The position numbers were made by a program, and so were the translations under genes. A DNA stretch of 64,000 bases, from positions 30,358,101 through 30,422,100 of the forward strand of contig CM073321.1 in assembly GCA_037043015.1 (NCBI GenBank). The letters are read 5' to 3'. Source of the DNA: Bryum argenteum. Its lineage: Eukaryota; Streptophyta; Bryopsida; Bryales; Bryaceae. Below, in pieces: positions 59,201-64,000 of the stretch. Positions within the stretch are counted from its first letter, which is position 1; each line of letters starts with the position of its first letter. The notes under the pieces were generated by a model, which was given only the letters and a program-made list of their open reading frames with translations, was not told the origin of the DNA and did not search any database.

Positions 59201-60470
59201 GGCGATGGAGTCTAATCGCAAGCATCCTGGGATTGATCTCATTTTTGCAGTCGCTATTGAGAACTTGCCTGTACCGGGTGTGTCTCCAACAGAAATTCCA
59301 TCTTGGAACCGGCGTAACAATAACTACTCTTAGAGCCTCTTCTTCTTTGCCGCGTATCATTTGACAGAACTTGGAGCCATTCTTTTGATGCATCCAAAAT
59401 GTCGTACAATCAAGCGTACTCTCGATTCTGAGTCACATAAATGTAGTTTTCGTCTTGTTCGAGACTGATGGGGATATAATCCCCTCCCTATGGCCTCTAC
59501 CATACCTAAACCGAAAGAGGTATGGATCAGATTTTAGTTTCCAATTTCACAATTCATAGTTATTGCCTTCTATGCTTCTATGTTAATGTATCTATACTTG
59601 TGTTTTGCAGACTCACTACTTCCATATCAAAGTTTACGTTCGTGAAGAGTATCTTTCGAAGTTCCAAACTCGGCAAGTGGCTCACGCATACGGGGGTGTG
59701 ACAATCGTACCTGATGAGAAAGACCACCTCTGTAACTTTGCAGACAAAGAGACATTGCATTATCGTGCAGATGGTACGCCATGGCGAGGCTCACGAGAGA
59801 AGGACCCCTCCTTTCTTCAATGTTTCGTGAATTGTCTTACGGACGACGGGGGTATATCCTTCGACTGGGGCGCAAGTACAGGTAATGTTTCCGTAAACAC
59901 TACAGTAGAATGCGTTTATACATTTTGCATTTCTAACGTTGGCTTCTGATTCTTTGGGTGCATCTGTAATTTCTTGCGCGCACTCCAACCGACACCTCAT
60001 GGCCATGGAACCTGACGAAGAAATCTTTGATGGTGTACTAGCGGATTACAATAATGGTCCTCCAGGTGATGAAGAAAGTGGAGAATCAGCTCCCCCCGCA
60101 GATTATGACTGTGACGAGCCGGTCGTGAAGAAGCCAGGAAAGTTCATTGGTGCGTAATACCATCTTGTATTCTCTTTCTCGATTTTAAATTACGCACTTA
60201 CAAATCGGTAGTACTGACTTTCTTTGTACTTTTAGGATCGCAGGTCTGAAAGAACGATTGACTCGCAACGCTCATCTATACAATAGCCCTCCATCAACAT
60301 TCACCCTACCATCCTACGCTGAGCGTCTTGCTCAACAGTTTGTTCAAGCTCCATCTCCTATTTTGTCTGACACTCCATGTCTACATGATAGCAATAGTGT
60401 GCTTAAGTTTATAGACTTTGAGGTTGATGAGTGTGATCAGCACTTTAGTGGTACTACACCTTCAGCCTAG
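56202..60470 (+). pseudogene. Gene B, host copy: ParB-like domain plus permuted amino-methyltransferase
   Basis: Exons by splice signals and comparison with the inner copy: 56,202-57,022; 57,108-57,303; 57,388-57,585; 57,675-57,881; 57,966-58,195; 58,281-59,075; 59,172-59,519; 59,611-59,881; 59,958-60,149; 60,244-60,470. The first exon holds SEQDVQKLEYEFNKGYHEGD, then KYFYVYEGNLRVTAWMRHIE, a ParB/sulfiredoxin-fold-like signature (the inner copy has the expected GNHRV; here His is Leu). Exon 7 has motif IV-like DLIFAVAIENLPVPG (inner copy DAPEN) and AAYHLTELGAILLMHPKCR; exons 8-9 give DWGASTG and ASVISCAHSNRHLMAMEPDE, motif I-like. Damage: TGA near 57,780-57,795; TGA after VEK (58,070); TAA at 58,678 (CAA in the inner copy); frameshifts near 58,990 and 59,405; acceptor AG to GG before exon 9. 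Expected product about 1,100 residues. Methyltransferase assignment is by motif reading only. Confidence 0.7.
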
Positions 60471-60695
60471 TGTGTGATTTGTTTTCTATTAGGTACTGGA
60501 CATGGTAGCGCCATACCTTCGTAGTTTACCATGATCTATTACATATACACTATCTATATGTGTTTTTCAATATATACGATTTTATATTTTTATTTATCGT
60601 GATTATTGTTTATAGCTTAACCTACACTAATTGCTTCAAGTATTACTTTAAGTATGTCAATACTATGTAATCGAAGCCATGCTTGCCCCTTATGT

Positions 60696-60868
60696 TGACG
60701 TCAGCCCTAATTTTGATGTAACTTGTTTAACTCCAATTTTAATGCATCGGTGTATCTATTCTCGTGAACCCATAACCGGATGCGAAATGTGTAAAAACTT
60801 CACATCTTAATAAGGGGAAAATTGGCTTTGATTATTATAAGGTAAAAAGCGATGACATCAGCCCTAAT
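60696..60868. promoter_or_regulatory. Paired TGACGTCAGCCCTAAT elements downstream of gene B
   Basis: TGACGTCAGCCCTAAT at 60,696 and TGACATCAGCCCTAAT at 60,853; the inner element has the complementary pair ATTAGGGCTGACGTCA at 30,054 and 30,432. The core TGACGTCA is a palindrome known as a bZIP/CRE-type site. Its conservation in non-coding DNA between gene B and the element end suggests function, but the role is inferred. Confidence 0.5.
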
Positions 60869-61029
60869 TTATTGACGACAATGTAAAAAAATTTGAATAA
60901 TTATTATTTGATGAGTTATGGAATAGAGCCAACATTACTTTTGCGCGGAAATAGGATCTAACTTCACGGATTTGGGGTATTCATTTCGATCAAACTATTC
61001 CCAAATATATTTCATCACCCTTAACTCAA

Positions 61030-61153
61030 TGGTCATAGGGTTACCCTCAAGTACAATGAGTGGTAATAGGGTCTTAATGTTTCATGAAAAAAAAAAATTC
61101 TGCCAATCACCGGTCACCGCTCGCCGCTCTCCGCTCACACCTGTGCATTCCCC
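61030..61153 (-). repeat. Host element, gene-B-side end
   Basis: Read on the minus strand: GGGGAATGCACAG, GTGTGAGCGGAGAGCGGCGA and further GAGCGGT-type units, a poly-T run and ACCCTATTACCACTC. It pairs with 29,753-29,890 as the same end type. Confidence 0.85.
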
Positions 61154-62098
61154 ATTGCTGAACAACTTCAATATTCGCAAAGAGATTATTTTTGTTGTCA
61201 AGAATGACCTCCTTGAAATTCCTAACCAACTTTTTGCTGACCCTCATGTTTCGAATGACTCGTCGCCCATCAATGTGGAAGTACTCTCTAATAAATTGCG
61301 GAAGCTTACTATTTATTTTCTTTTATAATTCTGCTAGCCATGTACTAGAAGGCAAAAAACCATTCTTCTGCTCAGGTGCTATGGATGTGACTCAATATTT
61401 AATAACCTTACAGACAAAACACCTACATTAGCACGTGTTGTAGAAGTCTCAGTATCTCTTGCTCCAACTCCTCATTTCTTCTCCCTACGTGCTTTATTTG
61501 ATTGTTGTAACTCACTAACGACTTGCGGTTGAATATGAGCTCGTAATATAGTGCGGCGCCGTTTAGCATTTCTCGATCTTACAAAGCAAATAGATATACC
61601 AAATGTAAGCAAAGACAATCACCATTGGATACCAGATATAATTCATCTTGACATTGGGAATTTCATTAAATCTAAAGTAATCCTTTGACAAAAAAACCTA
61701 TGCATCGACCAACTTTACAACACAACTACACTCAATGCATGAGCCGCTTACCAACCTTGTGCAAGTTCATCGATGTTCTTGATGCTTTCGACGGGCACAC
61801 GCTTACGGAGTCCTCTTGGAGTTACCACCATGGATATGACCAGTACTTATAACTTCTCGTATGATGCTTTAGATTATGACAAATCTACCTCCAAAGCTCT
61901 GATTGTCTTTTGGCATGTTTGGACTCTTACAATAAACATCCTTAATGCTTCACATGTAGCTTCTAAATTAGCCACTTTGGTTTGCACATGCCCACGTTCT
62001 TGAACAAGCCCAATTGCGGTGTTTGACAAATGTTCAACTACACCTTGCTGGACCTCATATTCATCCTCTAAACCTTGAATTCTAGACTGCAAGTTCAA
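61154..62098 (-). pseudogene. Upstream part of the interrupted host gene
   Basis: The minus-strand exon ending at the insertion reads NSKLPQFIREYFHIDGRRVI and later FKEVILDNKNNLFANIEVVQ (61,320-61,154); when one ATTGCTGAA copy is removed it runs on in frame into SMVLFDNIKAE at 29,334. Farther upstream are a short frame with ELIFNRKSLVSYNNQ and EELEQEILRLLQHVLM (~61,570-61,425) and a coiled-coil exon RIQGLEDEYEVQQGVVEHLS and onward (62,090-61,874) after a GAACTTGCAG acceptor. The protein is unrecognised. Stops between segments mean the exon structure is only partly resolved. Confidence 0.5.
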
Positions 62099-62099
62099 T

Positions 62100-63300
62100 C
62101 ACTGTAAAAAAACCCCGTTTTTTTTTGTCTAAATCCCTGTCTTGGGATGTCAAGAAAGTAGATGTTGATGGTGTCGACATCGTAAGACATTAGAAGACAT
62201 TGCACACATCTAATCAGACATCTGAAACAATTGAAGACTTCAGGTGGATTGAAGTAACTTTGGGACGGTAAAACGAGTGACACGTAGGTGACACATCAAC
62301 GCCATGAGGACGGGCAGTGCCACAAGGCAATGATTTTCATCCTGATGTGGACTTTTTAATGCTCCCTTGGAATCCAATGTAGCGGCGCCAAAATCTAGCG
62401 TGGTTGCCATGAAATCTAACGTGGCACCCAGGAAATCCGACATGACACCCGTGATAATCTGACCTGGACCCCCAAAAAATGATGTGGCATGCTACGTCAC
62501 TAAAGTTTTTGCGGTTTTGTGGTCACATGACAGTACTATTAGACATCATGGAGGACATCTTTGTGTCTTGCTTGATGTCTCTAGTGCCTAGAAGGATGTC
62601 ATGATTGATGTCTCTGTTATGATTGTAACGTTGATACGGATGTCTGTAGCGACATGTCATGGGACATTGATAAAAATGTTGTTTGTTTTGGTGATGTTTT
62701 AAAGGATGTCACGATTGATGTTTTTTCAACATATTAATAGACATCCAGCATGACATTTGTAGATCTTTACATAGACATCATAACCGTGAACCACAGACAT
62801 TTTGCTAGTTTGAATAAGAATCCAATCCATTGTACGATATGTTGCATATGTACTAGCATTGTACAATACTAAACATGATGACATCTCAAAGTGAAAGTCA
62901 AATATATATTGTTTAGGTCTTTAGGACCTCATATAGCACAAAACTAGCACGTTGAAAAATACACCTGTTAACAACTGCGAGATACTTTGCTCCCACAACC
63001 TCAAGCCTCTCGACTACCATTACTTGCTGCCAATACCCTCGTACGGTACTACGCATGTCCGGCTGCTGCATATGTTCAATAAGCCAACAACAAATGCACT
63101 TAAAAAAGGGTTTCCAATGGCAAATTTTTAGATTTGATTCCATTTACTTGCACTACTTAGGTAGACATGGTTTACTTCCTAACATCAATAAATTGACACA
63201 GTTAGACATTCCTGCAGACAGCTTCATAAACAGCCTTACAGAAATTATCATAGACATTCTCTATGACATCTATGTAGACATCTACTCGATGTCATGTTCC
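62100..63300. repeat. GACATC/GATGTC-rich region, possible CACTA-type subterminal repeats
   Basis: Begins CACTGTAAAAAAACCCCG and contains more than twenty GACATC, GATGTC or AGACAT words in both orientations (for example AGACATTAGAAGACATTGC, GGATGTCATGATTGATGTCT). Dense short inverted words beside a CACTx start are reminiscent of En/Spm (CACTA) subterminal repeats. No matching ...CAGTG end was found, so the assignment is weak. No gene is seen. Confidence 0.35.
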
Positions 63301-64000
63301 ACTCACCTACGTGCACGTGTCTCCTGTCATTTTCTCTTTGAAGCCTTTGATCGTCTTTTGTTGCCCCTTTGCAATTGTAAGAAAACAAAACCTCACTTAC
63401 TATGCGTATGCAATTTCATTCTGTACTACAAAGTGTTGTTTATTTCTTCTATCTTTGTTTATTTTCTATATGTTCATTACCACCATACGGGTTCAGAAAC
63501 AAATGTGCATACTTCGAAGTAAACAAGTGTAAACATGACATCATAGTAATTCCTTCTGTACCTTTTCAGCCACCTTCTCAGATTTTGACTACAACACCAT
63601 ATTCATTATTTTGAAAGTATCCTGTAATAATGAGAATATTGTTGAGTCCCGAAAGAAATGATAAAAACCAAATAGACCGTTAAAATTGGTATAAAGTGGA
63701 TATAGATGGATGAATAATTGTAGCCCCGAATGGGATATATATAAATGTATGTTTATTTATAGACATGGTATACACCAATTGACCCCGTTATAGGAAATAT
63801 GCTCATCCAGATATAAATGTGAGCTCTAGTCACATATAAATGAACTGAATGATGGTAAATACGATATTTTCATACCAATAGAACCGTACAGTATCATGTT
63901 GGACGTGGGTTATCCATGAAGATCTACGATGTCTTCTAAGACTGTATATCAAGACTGTTTCCATATCAAAAGTGCGAACGGCTTCGGATTTCTGCTAGTG
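63301..64000. other. No gene seen
   Basis: AT-rich DNA. The open frames near 63,300-63,600 are hydrophobic, overlap in two frames and lack domain features. Confidence 0.35.

Larger units (their letters stand above)
29335..61153. mobile_element. Host MULE element (outer), interrupted by a sister copy
   Basis: Starts GGACGTAGTTACGGTGTGAG at 29,335 and ends with the complement of GGGGAATGCACAGGTGTGAG at 61,153. Both sides are flanked by the perfect 9-bp direct repeat ATTGCTGAA (29,326-29,334; 61,154-61,162), the target-site length typical of Mutator-like elements. Without the inner insertion it is about 13.0 kb. Gene order from the left is: transposase tail and end (29,335-29,752, continued at 48,585), transposase (-), A1 (+), A2 (+), gene B (+), right end. 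Its transposase and gene B carry stops, so it is immobile now. Confidence 0.85.

Noticed and set aside
29335..61153. Giant palindrome as an assembly artefact or hairpin
   Set aside because: The two arms differ by many substitutions, indels, satellite length and a solo LTR, and both insertions have target duplications. Biological nesting explains it better.

Overview
The window is eukaryotic nuclear DNA dominated by transposable elements. Spliced genes with GT-AG introns, Ty1-copia, Ty3-gypsy, hAT and Mutator-like (MULE) elements, and a DUF7869-type gene point to a green-lineage (streptophyte) genome. A moss, liverwort, lycophyte or charophyte seems more likely than a flowering plant, but that is inference; no host marker gene fixes the taxon. 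Intact housekeeping genes, rRNA and functional tRNA genes were not seen.

Layout. 0.2-1.55 kb: an unrecognised two-exon coiled-coil gene (-). 2.7-8.8 kb: a frame-broken gene (3.2-4.0) and a hAT transposase pseudogene (4.9-8.1), with three GC-rich 'CGGCGGTCGCC' arrays beside them. 9.0-14.6 kb: a Ty3-gypsy integrase fragment abutting a 3'-truncated, heavily mutated Ty1-copia element. 14.7-19.1 kb: three unrelated short-repeat or satellite blocks. 19.3-24.0 kb: a decayed DUF7869 gene split by a 1.62-kb LTR-type insertion with a 5-bp target duplication. 24-28.6 kb: mostly gene-free DNA with a tRNA-like SINE head.

28.6-62.1 kb is the most striking part. A minus-strand gene is interrupted inside an exon by a MULE-type element (29,335-61,153) with a perfect 9-bp target duplication (ATTGCTGAA). 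That element carries, in its own tail, a second member of the same family (29,753-48,584; near-perfect 10-bp duplication) in the opposite orientation, so the locus looks like a giant imperfect inverted repeat. Each element carries the same four genes: a MULE transposase (zinc-binding N-terminus, DDE core, SWIM finger); a divergently transcribed small basic/acidic protein (A1); a second small protein (A2) whose intron is filled with a ~400-bp satellite carrying a 22-bp palindrome; and gene B, a roughly ten-exon gene that appears to encode a ParB-like domain fused to a circularly permuted (beta-class-like) SAM-dependent amino-methyltransferase. Gene B is damaged in both copies, as are both transposases; only A1 of the older copy is fully open.

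How they may work together (inference): the transposase mobilises the element through ends that carry GAGCGGT repeats, while the ParB/methyltransferase protein and A1/A2 could act on the element's own chromatin or DNA, analogous in role (not sequence) to the accessory anti-silencing genes of VANDAL MULEs. The palindrome array in the A2 intron is a possible binding site. 62.1-64 kb is intronic or intergenic DNA rich in GACATC/GATGTC.
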